Assembly: GCA_038215095.1 (NCBI GenBank)
Contig: JBBQRG010000010.1
Location: 1-52,644, forward strand
Length of the DNA stretch: 52,644 nt
Direction of reading: 5' to 3'
From: DATACN01 sp038215095
GTDB taxonomy: Bacteria; Actinomycetota; Thermoleophilia; Solirubrobacterales; Thermoleophilaceae
Shown: in pieces, positions 41,593-50,457 of the stretch
How positions within the stretch are numbered: the stretch's first letter is position 1
Layout: each line of letters starts with the position of its first letter
Position numbers and translations under genes: made by a program
Notes under the pieces: model-generated
What the model saw: the letters and a program-made list of their open reading frames with translations, nothing else
The model's database searches: none
What the model was told of the DNA's origin: nothing

Positions 41593-43113
41593 GTGTCCGT
41601 AGCGACCGGCGCGCGCCGAGTGGAGTCCCGCAATCCCGCCAACCTCGACGAGGTCGTCGCCGAGGTGGAGATGGCGGACGCGGCCGGGTTCGTGGATGCC
41701 TGCCGCCGGGCGCGCGAGGCCCAGCGCGAATGGGCGGCCACGCCGGCGCCGGTGCGCGGGCGCGCGATCCAGCTTGCGGGGCGCCTCGTGGAGGACAACA
41801 AGGAGGCGCTGGCGCGCCTGGTCACGCGCGAGATCGGAAAGCCCTACGCCGAGTCGCTGGGCGAGGTCCAGGAGGTCGTGGACACCTGCGACTTCTTCCT
41901 CTCCGAGGGCCGCCGGCTCTACGGCCAGACGGTGCCCAGCGAGATGCCCGACAAGCAGCTCTTCACGTTCCGCACGCCCGTAGGGGTGGCCGCGATCATC
42001 ACCGCCGGCAACTTCCCGGTGGCGGTGCCGTCGTGGTACCTCGTGCCGGCGATCCTGTGCGGCAACGCCTGTGTGTGGAAGCCGGCCGACTACGCCCCGG
42101 CGCTGGGCCAGGCGCTGACCGACCTGTTCCTGCACGGCGGCGTGCCGGAGGGCGTGCTGAACCTGGTGCAGGCCGACGGCCCGTCCACCTTCGAGGGCCT
42201 CGAGCAGGCGCTCGGCGAGGGGCTCGTGGACAAGGTCGGGTTCACCGGCTCATCGAGCGTGGGGGCGGAGATCGGGGCCCTGAGCGGGCGCAACCTCCAG
42301 TCGCCCTGCCTCGAGCTGGGCGGCAAGAACCCGCTCGTGGTCATGCCCGACGCGGAGCTGGAGCTGGCCGTGGAGGGCTCGCTGTTCAGCGGCTTCGGCA
42401 CCGCGGGCCAGCGCTGCACCTCCCTCGGCACGGTGATCGTGCACGAGTCGATCCACGACGAGTTCATGCAGCGCTTCACGAGCGCCGTGGAGCAGGCGCC
42501 TATCGGCGACCCGACACAGGACGTGCTTTATGGGCCGATGATCCACGAGCGCTTCTGCGACCGCTTCATCGACTGGCTCGAGCTGATCCGGGACCACCAC
42601 TCGGTGTCCGGCTCGAGCGCCACGGGGCGGATCGACTCGGCGAACCCGCGCGAGGGCTTCGTCGGCGATCCGGAGATCGGGCTCTACTGCCACCCGACGA
42701 TCGTGGACGGCGTGCGCGCGGGGGACGAGCTCTACTCCACCGAAACGTTCGGGCCGCTCGTGGGCGTGATGACCTTCTCCGACTTCGACGAGGCGATCGA
42801 GCTCGCCAACGGCCACGGCTACGGGCTCTCGGCCGCGATCTACACCACCCGCGCGGAGCACGGCTTCCGCTTCCGCGAGCGCTGCTCGGCCGGCATGGTG
42901 TCGGTGAACAACTCCACCTCCGGGGCCGAGGCGCACCTGCCCTTCGGCGGGAACGGCAAGTCGGGCAACGGCAGCCGCCAGTCGGGCATCTGGGTGCTCG
43001 ACCAGTTCACGCGCTGGCAGTCGGTCAACTGGGACTACTCGGGCCGGCTGCAGAAGGCCCAGATGGACGTCGCCGAGATCAGCGGCGACCCTGACTTCCG
43101 CCTCGACGCCTGA
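41593..43113 (+). CDS. NAD(P)-dependent aldehyde dehydrogenase
   Basis: This is a 506-residue ALDH-superfamily enzyme oxidising an aldehyde to the acid. The catalytic Cys is in GTAGQRCTSLG (near residue 275) and the general-base Glu in LELGGKNPLVV (near 241); the cofactor site reads VGFTGSSSVGAEIG. The N-terminal block REIGKPYAESLGEVQEVVD and the C-terminal SVNNSTSGAEAHLPFGGNGKSG recall ALDHs acting on semialdehydes (aminoadipate or ketoglutarate semialdehyde), but the substrate is not fixed by this. GTG start with a -10 box 6 bases upstream. It ends 6 bases from the convergent FUSC-like gene. Confidence 0.92.
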   Translation: MSVATGARRVESRNPANLDEVVAEVEMADAAGFVDACRRAREAQREWAATPAPVRGRAIQLAGRLVEDNKEALARLVTREIGKPYAESLGEVQEVVDTCDFFLSEGRRLYGQTVPSEMPDKQLFTFRTPVGVAAIITAGNFPVAVPSWYLVPAILCGNACVWKPADYAPALGQALTDLFLHGGVPEGVLNLVQADGPSTFEGLEQALGEGLVDKVGFTGSSSVGAEIGALSGRNLQSPCLELGGKNPLVVMPDAELELAVEGSLFSGFGTAGQRCTSLGTVIVHESIHDEFMQRFTSAVEQAPIGDPTQDVLYGPMIHERFCDRFIDWLELIRDHHSVSGSSATGRIDSANPREGFVGDPEIGLYCHPTIVDGVRAGDELYSTETFGPLVGVMTFSDFDEAIELANGHGYGLSAAIYTTRAEHGFRFRERCSAGMVSVNNSTSGAEAHLPFGGNGKSGNGSRQSGIWVLDQFTRWQSVNWDYSGRLQKAQMDVAEISGDPDFRLDA

Positions 43114-43119
43114 GCGCGC

Positions 43120-44298
43120 TCAGGAGCCGCGCACGGCTTCCAGCGCGTCTTCGCGCGTGAGGCCGGTGGCCCGCAGCACGTCCACCGCGATCAGCCGCAG
43201 CTGCCCGACCAGGTGGAGCGCCGAGAGGTTCGCGGTCTCCTGGAGCACCGCGTTCGCCAGGCGGGCGGCCTCGAGCGCGTGCTCGCGCACGGCGTCGGGC
43301 TGGTCGCCCTCGAGGTATTGCTCGAGCGAGCGGAAGGCACCGGCCAGCTTGCGCAGCCCGGTGGGCAGCTCCTCCGGCGTGGAGTCCTCGAGCGTGATGG
43401 CCCGCGCGGCGCCGCGTGCCAGGACGCGCACGTTGGCCGGCGCGAGGCCGATCTCGTGCGCGACCAGGGAGTAGCGCTCCAGCCGGCCGCGGGCGGTCCT
43501 GCGAACGGGTGCCAGGCGCGCCGTGTCCAGGCCGGCCGCCAGCGCGCTCTCGAGGCTGTCGTGCTCGGGCTCGAGCGAGCTCGTGGCCACGAGCGCCCGC
43601 TCGGCCGCCCCGAGGTCGCGGGTCTCGAGCGCTTCGGCGATCTGCTCCAGCGCGGCCGCCAGGCGCTGCAGCAGCGGCTCGGCGCTCGCGCGCACCAGGC
43701 TGATCGGGTCGACGGGAAAGAACAGCGAGCCCACCAGCAGCGCCACGCCGGAGCCCACCGCGGCGTCCACGAAGCGCGAAAAGTGGAAGCCACCACCCGT
43801 CGGCACCTGGATGGTGCTGACGAGCACGGCGGAGATGGCCGCCTGCGAGGCCACCAGCGGGCCGCCGCCCAGGGCCGTCGCGGCCACCATGGCCAGGCCG
43901 GTGACCAGCGCGATCTGCCAGGTGCCGGTGCCGATGCCGGACACCAGCAGGTCGCCCACGAACACGCCCAGCGCCACGCCGAGCCCGATCTCCACCGCGC
44001 GCCGGCGCCGCTGGCCCACCGTGAGCCCGAGCGTGACCACCGCTGCGGTGGGCGCGAAGAAGGGCCGCGCGTGGCCCACGAGCTCGGTGGCGGCGAACCA
44101 CGCGCCGGCCGCTGCGACGGAGGTGTGCAGGATCGGGCGCGCCGTCTCCACCAGGCGCTCGCGGCGGCTGCGGATGCCCGCGCGCGAGGCCTCCGCGGCG
44201 TGCTCCATCAGCTCCGCTCGCGGCGGCAGCGGGCGCTCGGGCAGCCGCTGCTCCACGCGCCGGCGCAGCCGCCGGCGCCTGGTCCGGGCGTCAGCCAT
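43120..44298 (-). CDS. FUSC/aromatic acid exporter-like membrane protein
   Basis: This is a 392-residue membrane protein. Residues about 55-220 hold five to six hydrophobic segments with the FUSC-type pattern (FFAPTAAVVTLGLTVGQRRRRAVEIGLGVALGVFVGDLL in parts), followed by a long soluble helical domain. Relatives of the ArAE/FUSC group export aromatic acids or other organic anions. Its ATG overlaps the stop of the ThDP enzyme gene by 8 bases, so the two are co-translated and may share a substrate or product. Confidence 0.82.
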   Translation of the reverse strand: MADARTRRRRLRRRVEQRLPERPLPPRAELMEHAAEASRAGIRSRRERLVETARPILHTSVAAAGAWFAATELVGHARPFFAPTAAVVTLGLTVGQRRRRAVEIGLGVALGVFVGDLLVSGIGTGTWQIALVTGLAMVAATALGGGPLVASQAAISAVLVSTIQVPTGGGFHFSRFVDAAVGSGVALLVGSLFFPVDPISLVRASAEPLLQRLAAALEQIAEALETRDLGAAERALVATSSLEPEHDSLESALAAGLDTARLAPVRRTARGRLERYSLVAHEIGLAPANVRVLARGAARAITLEDSTPEELPTGLRKLAGAFRSLEQYLEGDQPDAVREHALEAARLANAVLQETANLSALHLVGQLRLIAVDVLRATGLTREDALEAVRGS

Positions 44299-45925
44299 TG
44301 CGATACCAGCGCGGGGACACGTTCGGCGGCGGGCGCAGCGCCGCGCGCGCCAGCAGCAGCGACGGCTCGGCAAGCGCGAGCTGGCGCCTGAGCGCGGCGC
44401 CGAAGTCGGCGCCCAGGTCGTGGGAGGCGAAGGCGCGCACGCCGAAGGAGTCCGCCATCGCCGTGAAGTCCGGGGTCGCAAGGTCCACACCCACGTGCGG
44501 GTCGCCGCGGCGGTCCTGGTCGAAGCGCAGCATCCCGTAGCCGCCGTCGTCCACCACCACGGCCGTCAGCGGGATGCGCTCCTGCGCCGCCGTGGCCAGC
44601 TCGCCGCAGGCGTACAGGAAGCCGCCGTCGCCGGAGACGCTGACCACCGGGCCGGCGCCCGCCAGCGCCGCTCCGAGCGCCTGCGGGAAGGCGCAGCCGA
44701 GCGTGCCCCAGCCGAGCGGGTAGAGCAGCTTGCGCGGCCCGGCTGGGCGGTGGAAGCCGCCCAGCCAGTAGCCGGGAATGCACATGTCGCAGACCACGAC
44801 GGCCTCGGGCGGAAGCGAGCTGGCCACGACCTCGAGGAACTCCGCCGCCTCGGGGTCGGTCTCGCGCAGGCCGGCCCAGACCCGCTCGCCCAGCTCGTCG
44901 AGCCGGCGCGCCAGCGCGTCCAGGCCGCCGCGCGGCTTCAGCCGCTCGGTCAGGCGGGGAAGCGTGCGCGCCGCGTCGGCCTCGAGCACGAGGTCGGGCA
45001 GGTAGGCCTTCGAAGCGTCCTCGCCGTCCACGTTGATGGAGACGAGGCGAGGCGGCTGGGGCATCTGCCAGCCCTGGGTCATCATGCCGTCGAAGTCGCT
45101 GCCCACGGCCAGCACGCAGTCGGCCTCGTCCCAGAGCGCGCCCACCTCGGGAACGTGTGGCCGCGCCTCGACCAGGCAGGGATGGCCCCGCGGCAGCACG
45201 CCCGCGCCCGAGTAGGTGGTGATCACCGGTGCCACCAGCCGCTCGGCCAGCGCCGCCAGCGCGGGCCCGGCTCCGGAGGCGATGGCGCCGCCGCCCGCCC
45301 AGATCAGCGGCCGGCGGCTGGGCTCGATCAGCGCCGCGGCCCGCTCGAGGCGCTCGTCGGGCAGCGCCGCCGGGGGCGGCGGCCCCGGTGGCGCTGCGGC
45401 CGGCTCCGCCACCTCGGCGGCGAGCAGGTCGGTGGGGATCTCCAGGTAGACGGGGCGCTGAGGCGCCGCCAGCGCCTTGCGCGCCGCCTCCGTCGTGGCC
45501 GCCTGGAGGGAGGCGGCGTCGCGCACCCGCAGCGTGCCCTTCGTGACCGGCTCGAACATCGCGGCCTGGTCGGTGGCTTCGTGAAGCGCGCCGCGCCAGA
45601 CGCCCGGCCGGCGCACGCTCGTCGGAATGTCGGTGGCTATCACGAGGATCGGCGAGCGGGAGGCCCATGCCTCGCCCACCGCGCCCAGCGTGTTGGCGGC
45701 GCCGGGGCCGGTGGTGGTCAGCGCCACGCCCAGCCGGCCGGAGGCGCGCGCGTAGCCGTCGGCGGCGTAGGCGGCGGTCTGTTCGTGGCGCACGCCCACC
45801 AACCGCACGGGCGAGTCGCCCAGCGCCCGCCAGAGCGCCAGGTTGTGGACACCGGGCAGGCCGAAGGCCAGCTCGACGCCCGCGTCCTCGAGTGCCTGCA
45901 CCACTAGCTGCGCCCCTGTCAGCAT
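44291..45925 (-). CDS. Thiamine diphosphate-dependent enzyme (acetolactate synthase/decarboxylase family)
   Basis: This is a 544-residue enzyme with the Pyr-domain, central and PP-domain order of the POX/ALS/benzoylformate decarboxylase family. The activating glutamate is Glu48 in GVRHEQTAAYAADGYAR, and the cofactor motif is GDGGFLYACGELATAA (about residues 432-447) continuing to VVVDDGGYGML. The central domain looks reduced. It could be a 2-oxoacid decarboxylase, a carboligase, or a sulfo- or phosphonopyruvate-type enzyme; I see no residue that decides. The gene is coupled to the FUSC-like protein and divergent from the CoA-transferase gene, with 11 bases between start codons. Confidence 0.87.
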   Translation of the reverse strand: MLTGAQLVVQALEDAGVELAFGLPGVHNLALWRALGDSPVRLVGVRHEQTAAYAADGYARASGRLGVALTTTGPGAANTLGAVGEAWASRSPILVIATDIPTSVRRPGVWRGALHEATDQAAMFEPVTKGTLRVRDAASLQAATTEAARKALAAPQRPVYLEIPTDLLAAEVAEPAAAPPGPPPPAALPDERLERAAALIEPSRRPLIWAGGGAIASGAGPALAALAERLVAPVITTYSGAGVLPRGHPCLVEARPHVPEVGALWDEADCVLAVGSDFDGMMTQGWQMPQPPRLVSINVDGEDASKAYLPDLVLEADAARTLPRLTERLKPRGGLDALARRLDELGERVWAGLRETDPEAAEFLEVVASSLPPEAVVVCDMCIPGYWLGGFHRPAGPRKLLYPLGWGTLGCAFPQALGAALAGAGPVVSVSGDGGFLYACGELATAAQERIPLTAVVVDDGGYGMLRFDQDRRGDPHVGVDLATPDFTAMADSFGVRAFASHDLGADFGAALRRQLALAEPSLLLARAALRPPPNVSPRWYRNG

Positions 45926-45936
45926 CCCTGTCGCCG

Positions 45937-47133
45937 ATGGCGGACTCAGCTCAGCCAGCTCCCCTCGACGGCGTTCGCGTGGTGGACCTCTCGCGCGTGC
46001 TCGCCGGGCCCTACTGCACGATGGTGCTGGCCGACCTCGGCGCGGATGTGATCAAGCTGGAGCGCCCCGGCGGGGGCGACGAGACGAGGTCGTGGGGACC
46101 TCCGTTCGCGGGCGGCGAGGCCGCGTACTACCTGTCGGTCAACCGAGGCAAGCGCAGTTGCGCGCTCGACCTCGAAGACCCCGAGGCGCGGGGTCTCGCC
46201 CTGGACCTCTGCGCGGGCGCCGACGTGGTGGTGGAGAACTTCAAGCTCGGCGGCGCGGGTCGGCTCGGGGTCGGCTACGAGCAGGTGCGAGAGCGCAACC
46301 CGAAGGTCGTCTACTGCTCGATCACGGGCTTCGGCTCGCAGCGCGAGCCGCCCGGCCGGCCGGGCTACGACTTCGTGGCCCAGGCCGAGAGCGGACTGAT
46401 GTCGATCACGGGGCCGGCCGACGGGCCGCCGTACAAGGTCGGCGTCGCGGTCGTGGACGTGCTGGCGGGCCTGCACGCCGCGGCGGGCGTGCTGGCCGGC
46501 CTCGCGGGCGGACGGGGCGCGCGCCTCGAGGTGCCGCTGCTCGACAGCGGGCTGGCCGGCCTCGTGAACGTGGCCCAGAACGCCCTGATCACCGGCACGG
46601 AGCCTCGACGCCACGGAAACGCGCACCCGAACATCGTGCCGTACGAGGCCTTCGGCACGGCGTCAGGCCAGATCGCGGTCGCCGCGGCCAACGACGGGCT
46701 GTTCCGAAAGCTGTGCGCCGTGCTCGGCCGCGACGAGCTCGCCGGCGACGAGCGCTACGCCACCAACCCGAAGCGCGTGGAGAACCGCGACACCCTCATT
46801 CCCGAGCTCCAGCGCAGCTTCTCCGAGCAGCCCGCGGAGCACTGGGTGGACGCCCTCGCGAGCGCCGGCGTACCGGTCGGCAAGGTGCGCTCGATCCCCG
46901 ACGCCCTCGACGCGGCGGCCGGAGCGGGCCGCCCCGCCACCGTGACCCTCCCGCACCCGACGGCCGGCGAGGTCAGCCTCGTGGGTTCGCCGATCTGGGG
47001 TGAGTGGGAGGGACGCGAACCCACGGCCCCTCCGCTGCTGGGCCAGCACACGGCCGAAGTGCTGCGCGAGCTCGGCTGCCCTGACGAGCAGGTCGAGCGG
47101 ATGGCGGCGCAGGGCACGGTAGGCCTGCGCTAA
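45937..47133 (+). CDS. CaiB/BaiF family III CoA-transferase
   Basis: This is a 398-residue family III CoA-transferase moving CoA between acids. The N-terminal signature LDGVRVVDLSRVLAGPYCTM and VIKLERPGGGDETRSWGPP are typical, and the catalytic aspartate is Asp174 in GVAVVDVLAGLHAAAG, aligned by eye with the formyl-CoA transferase site. Substrates are unknown: dicarboxylic acids such as succinate, glutarate, mesaconate or citramalate are usual for this branch. Its last codon overlaps the stop of the convergent ATP-grasp gene (CTAA). It could supply CoA esters to the lyase and hydratase elsewhere in the window. Confidence 0.9.
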   Translation: MADSAQPAPLDGVRVVDLSRVLAGPYCTMVLADLGADVIKLERPGGGDETRSWGPPFAGGEAAYYLSVNRGKRSCALDLEDPEARGLALDLCAGADVVVENFKLGGAGRLGVGYEQVRERNPKVVYCSITGFGSQREPPGRPGYDFVAQAESGLMSITGPADGPPYKVGVAVVDVLAGLHAAAGVLAGLAGGRGARLEVPLLDSGLAGLVNVAQNALITGTEPRRHGNAHPNIVPYEAFGTASGQIAVAAANDGLFRKLCAVLGRDELAGDERYATNPKRVENRDTLIPELQRSFSEQPAEHWVDALASAGVPVGKVRSIPDALDAAAGAGRPATVTLPHPTAGEVSLVGSPIWGEWEGREPTAPPLLGQHTAEVLRELGCPDEQVERMAAQGTVGLR

Positions 47134-48365
47134 CCGGCGCTCCGAGTTGACCACGCGTAAGCCACGGCCTTTCGCGCGGAGCGCGCGAGTTGCTCGATTC
47201 CCGGCATGGGATCGTCCCAGCTGAACACCGCGTTCGCGCCCCCAAGCCACGAGCGGAGTGGAAATCCCCCGGCAGTTCCGCCGCTCCCCCTTCCCGCCCA
47301 CCACGCCCGGAGATCGGGCATCGGGTGCACCCATGTGCGGCCGACGCGATATTCCGGCGCGGATGGAAGCGGAAGGCCGAGGGCGTCCCGGTAGGCCATC
47401 AGGCAAACGTCGAGCCCCGAGGCTCCCGCCAACTCGAGCTGCCACCACGGCCGCGGGTTGACCTCGAAGATCTTGAAGCGCCCGTCGCGTGCGTCGTACT
47501 TGAACTCAGCGTCGAAGAGTCCGACGAAGCCAATCCCTGCGAAGAGCCGGCGGAGACTCTCGACGGCCGAGGTCACCTCCCCGAGCGGGATCGTGACTGA
47601 GAGCGTGCTGTTGCCGAAGTCGGCCGGATGCATGCGTAACCGCCGCCGCGCTAGGCACGCGCGCATCACGCCACCACGATCGACGTAGCCGTCGAGGAAC
47701 ACGTGCGAGGTGGGGGGGCCCGGGATGAACTCCTGAAGCACCACCTCGAGGTGCTCGCGGGCCACCTTGCCTATGAGCTCATCCGCATCGCGACGTTCGG
47801 TGAGGTGCACCCCCTTCACCCCGAACCGCCTGGCGAATAGCTGCGAGTTTCTCGGCTTGAGGAAAAACTTGGGCAAATCGGCTGGCGCGAGCCCGTCGAG
47901 GGTTTCGACTCCCGTTACGCGGATCGTCCGTGGAGCCGGGACGTCGAACTCCTCGGCCGCTGCAGCGAAGCACTCCTTGTCGATGAGTTTCCGCAGGACC
48001 TTCTCGGTCGCCACCGTCGCGGGGTACGAGGCGGCGACGCTCGCGGGCAGCGAGGCCAGAGCCAGCGCCCATTCGTCGCTGGCGGGGACGAGAACCGCCT
48101 CGGGAAAGGGGAGCTGCCGGAGGAAAGTCGCAACGCCGGCGCCGTCGGATGGCTCCACAAGCGCCCCGCCGGGCGCCAGCCGGTACCAGCGAGAGCGGGC
48201 GACATGCATGGTGGAGCTGCCCGCCACGAACACGGGTACGTTGTTCCGCCCGAACGCACGAAGCACGGCGAGGCCGGTTACCTCGGCACCGAAGACGAGC
48301 GCCGGAGGCCCGGAAGCGGGCCTGGGCAACCGAGCCCTGTGTTCTGCTCGTACCGGGCGCGCCAC
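47130..48365 (-). CDS. ATP-grasp ligase, carbamoyl-phosphate synthase-like fold
   Basis: This is a 411-residue ATP-grasp protein. The N-terminal pre-ATP-grasp half starts ALVFGAEVTGLAVLRAFG, the ATP-binding part includes KFFLKPRNSQLFARRFGVKG and LQEFIPGPP, and the metal-binding end is FDAEFKYDARDGRFKIFEVNPRPWWQ in parts (Glu and Asn of EVNPR). Similar proteins of polysaccharide and non-ribosomal pathways join amino acids to carboxylates. Substrates cannot be told. Codon use seems less GC-biased than in its neighbours, which may hint at later acquisition. GTG start is uncertain. Confidence 0.82.
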   Translation of the reverse strand: MARPVRAEHRARLPRPASGPPALVFGAEVTGLAVLRAFGRNNVPVFVAGSSTMHVARSRWYRLAPGGALVEPSDGAGVATFLRQLPFPEAVLVPASDEWALALASLPASVAASYPATVATEKVLRKLIDKECFAAAAEEFDVPAPRTIRVTGVETLDGLAPADLPKFFLKPRNSQLFARRFGVKGVHLTERRDADELIGKVAREHLEVVLQEFIPGPPTSHVFLDGYVDRGGVMRACLARRRLRMHPADFGNSTLSVTIPLGEVTSAVESLRRLFAGIGFVGLFDAEFKYDARDGRFKIFEVNPRPWWQLELAGASGLDVCLMAYRDALGLPLPSAPEYRVGRTWVHPMPDLRAWWAGRGSGGTAGGFPLRSWLGGANAVFSWDDPMPGIEQLARSARKAVAYAWSTRSAG

Positions 48366-48377
48366 TTCCTAGCGGCG

Positions 48378-48980
48378 CTAGTGAGACTCGTCCGCCGAGC
48401 TCGCCGGCGGTCGAGACTCCTCTGCCAGGGACGTGATGGTCAGGCTGCCCCTTGAGGATTCCTCCATGACCTCGGTGGCCTCCTGGGAGGAGCGGGCGTA
48501 GAGCTCGACGAGCATGTGGATCACGATGCGGTCCTCGTCGTGCTTGTGGAAGCGCACGTGCGTGAAGAACTCGCGGGTGCCGTGGTCGCCGAAGGCGGCG
48601 AAGGCGAGTGAGTCGGCGGCCTCCGGGCCGGAGCAGGACTCGACCTGGTCGGCGTCCACGGTGACCGTGCACGACGCGACCCACGGCGTGCCGGTGACCA
48701 TCCGCTCCCAGCGGTCCTCGACGGCCTCGATGCGGCTGACTCGGCGGCCGTCCTCGTCGTAGAAGCTGAGGCTGAGGTGGGGCTGGTCATGCAGGCAGTC
48801 GAGGCATTGCACGACCGCCTCCTGCACCTCCTCGACCGGATCGATGGCCTCGCCCGACTCGGGATCGACCTTCAGGATGCCCTCGTAGTGCAGCTGCACC
48901 TCGAGGTTCTGCGACCAGCAGCGATAGCAGCGCAGCCAGCTCGACTGGGTCCCGACGGAATCTGGGGCTGAGCCTTCCAT
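48378..48980 (-). CDS. Unknown protein with two CxxC knuckles
   Basis: This is a 200-residue protein I do not recognise. Cys18/Cys21 (LRCYRCWSQ) and Cys59/Cys62 (VQCLDCLHDQ) could bind one zinc. The middle is beta-rich (HLSLSFYDEDGRRVSRIE, SCTVTVDADQV) and the C-terminus is an acidic, Ser-rich tail. No signal peptide is seen. ATG 48980 is preferred (GATAAT box 7 bases upstream); in-frame ATGs at 48989 and 48998 would overlap the promoter. It is divergent from the gene at 49002, only 21 bases apart, and lies 12 bases from the start of the ATP-grasp gene, which may be co-transcribed. Confidence 0.75.
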   Translation of the reverse strand: MEGSAPDSVGTQSSWLRCYRCWSQNLEVQLHYEGILKVDPESGEAIDPVEEVQEAVVQCLDCLHDQPHLSLSFYDEDGRRVSRIEAVEDRWERMVTGTPWVASCTVTVDADQVESCSGPEAADSLAFAAFGDHGTREFFTHVRFHKHDEDRIVIHMLVELYARSSQEATEVMEESSRGSLTITSLAEESRPPASSADESH

Positions 48981-48987
48981 GTGCAGC

Positions 48988-48995
48988 ATTATCCT
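48988..48995. promoter_or_regulatory. Overlapping bidirectional -10 element
   Basis: ATTATCCT holds TATCCT on the plus strand (48990-48995; 6 bases to the GTG at 49002) and GATAAT on the minus strand (48993-48988; 7 bases to the ATG at 48980). The two -10 boxes share four base pairs. Both genes would be leaderless, with each -35 region inside the other gene. Confidence 0.6.
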
Positions 48996-49001
48996 CATCG
49001 C

Positions 49002-49412
49002 GTGAAGTGGGCGACGATGGCGGTGCCGCTGGCGCTGCTCGGAGGCACCGGATGCGCCCTCGACGGGCAGGCGCAGCCGAAGCAGGCGAAGGGGGCCAGC
49101 CGGGACGCCGCGGCGGTGGTGAAGCGCCTCGAGCGTGCGAGCGCGCGGGGCGACTGGCGCACTGTCTGCGACCAGATCTTCACGGCCGGCGCCCGCCGGC
49201 GGGCGGGCGGCAAGGACTGCGCGCGCCTGCTGCGCTCCGACGCCGGGGGGATCGCGAAGCCGCGCATCCAGGTGCTCCACATCACGCTGAGCTCGCGCGG
49301 CAGAGCGGCCGTCCGGGTGCGCTCGCGGGCCCGAGGCCAGCCGCCGCTCGTGGACGTGATCGAGCTCAAGCGCGAGCGCGGCGCCTACCGCATCGACTCC
49401 CTCGCCGGCTAA
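49002..49412 (+). CDS. Putative small lipoprotein or secreted protein, unknown
   Basis: This is a 136-residue protein with a short hydrophobic N-terminus ending LLGGTGC (Cys18), which resembles a lipobox, although Gly at -3 is unusual. The mature part (AAAVVKRLERASARGDW, CDQIFTAGARRR, then beta strands LHITLSSRGRAAVRVRSR and DVIELKRERGAYRID) fits a small cone-shaped NTF2/SnoaL-like fold often found as lipoproteins in this kind of organism. The function is unknown. GTG start with a TATCCT box 6 bases upstream and no ribosome-binding site. Confidence 0.7.
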   Translation: MKWATMAVPLALLGGTGCALDGQAQPKQAKGASRDAAAVVKRLERASARGDWRTVCDQIFTAGARRRAGGKDCARLLRSDAGGIAKPRIQVLHITLSSRGRAAVRVRSRARGQPPLVDVIELKRERGAYRIDSLAG

Positions 49413-49506
49413 GGGTGGCGAGCCCTGGCCCGATGGCCCCTGGGGGCGCCGGGCAACGCGGAAGAGCGGCGTGCCTGGGGGCAACCGCCGAGAGCGCGAT
49501 CGTTAT

Positions 49507-50457
49507 TTACGCGCTGCCCGCCAGCGCCTCGAGCGTGGCGTCGAAGTCGGTCTTCGCCACGCCGCCGATGGCCGGCGAGGTCGCGCCGGCGTCGCGGTAG
49601 CGGCGCACCGATGCCGCCGCGTCCTCGGCCGACCCGATCGCCGTGAGGCTGTCGAGGTAGCGGTCCGAGATGGCGTCCACGCCGCGCTCGTCGAAGCCCC
49701 TGACCTCCTCCTCGTAGCCCGAGCGCTCGAGCATCTTGCGGTAGAACGGCAGCGAGAAGTAGGGGATCAGCTCCTGGCGCAGCCGCCCGCGCGCCTCGTC
49801 GGGGTCGCCGGTGACCGCCGAGGGCACGGCCGCCACGACGTCGAAGCCCTCGATCCCCTTGCCGGCGCGCTCGCGCCCCTCGGTGACCATGGGCACCACC
49901 ACCTCGCGGATGTACGCGGGATCGCAGAGCCAGAGCATCACGCCGTCGGCCACCTCGCCTGCCAGGCGCAGCATGCCGGGGGAGAGGGCGGCGATGTAGA
50001 TCGGGATGTCCGCGCGCGGCTCGAAGCCGCCGAAGTGGAAGCCGGAGTTGAATCGCTCGCCCTTCGGCGGGTCCTCTCCGCGCAGGATCGCGCGCACGAT
50101 GCCGAGGTACTCGCGCATCTCCGACACCGGCTTGCCGATCTCGGTGTCGTACCAGCCCTCGACCACTGGCCGGTGCGACACGCCCAGCCCGACCACGGCG
50201 CGCCCGCCGGAGAAGTCGTCGAGCGTGGCGAACGACTGCGCGGTGGCCACGGGGGTGCGCGAGTAGATCGGCATCACGCCGGTGCCAAGGCGCACGCGCT
50301 CGCTGCGCGAGGCGTAGGCCATCAGCACGGTCAGCGAGTCGCGCCCGGCGATGTGGGTGATGAACACCGACTCGTAGCCGGAGCGCTCGGCCAGCTCGAC
50401 GCGCTGCAGCGCCGTCTGGAGCGAGCGGCCCACCCCGATGTAGGCCGACAGGCCCAT
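49507..50457 (-). CDS. LLM-class (F420-dependent type) oxidoreductase
   Basis: This is a 316-residue luciferase-like TIM-barrel oxidoreductase. Signatures: LAERSGYESVFITHI, RVRLGTGVMPIYSRTPV, GGRAVVGLGVSHRPVVEGW and IPIYIAALSPGMLRLAGEVADGV in parts. Actinobacterial members mostly use coenzyme F420; use of FMN cannot be ruled out from sequence. The substrate is unknown. The ATG at 50457 shares a base with the stop of the GH5 gene (TGATG), so it is co-translated with a secreted glycosidase and a hydrolase. Confidence 0.88.
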   Translation of the reverse strand: MGLSAYIGVGRSLQTALQRVELAERSGYESVFITHIAGRDSLTVLMAYASRSERVRLGTGVMPIYSRTPVATAQSFATLDDFSGGRAVVGLGVSHRPVVEGWYDTEIGKPVSEMREYLGIVRAILRGEDPPKGERFNSGFHFGGFEPRADIPIYIAALSPGMLRLAGEVADGVMLWLCDPAYIREVVVPMVTEGRERAGKGIEGFDVVAAVPSAVTGDPDEARGRLRQELIPYFSLPFYRKMLERSGYEEEVRGFDERGVDAISDRYLDSLTAIGSAEDAAASVRRYRDAGATSPAIGGVAKTDFDATLEALAGSA

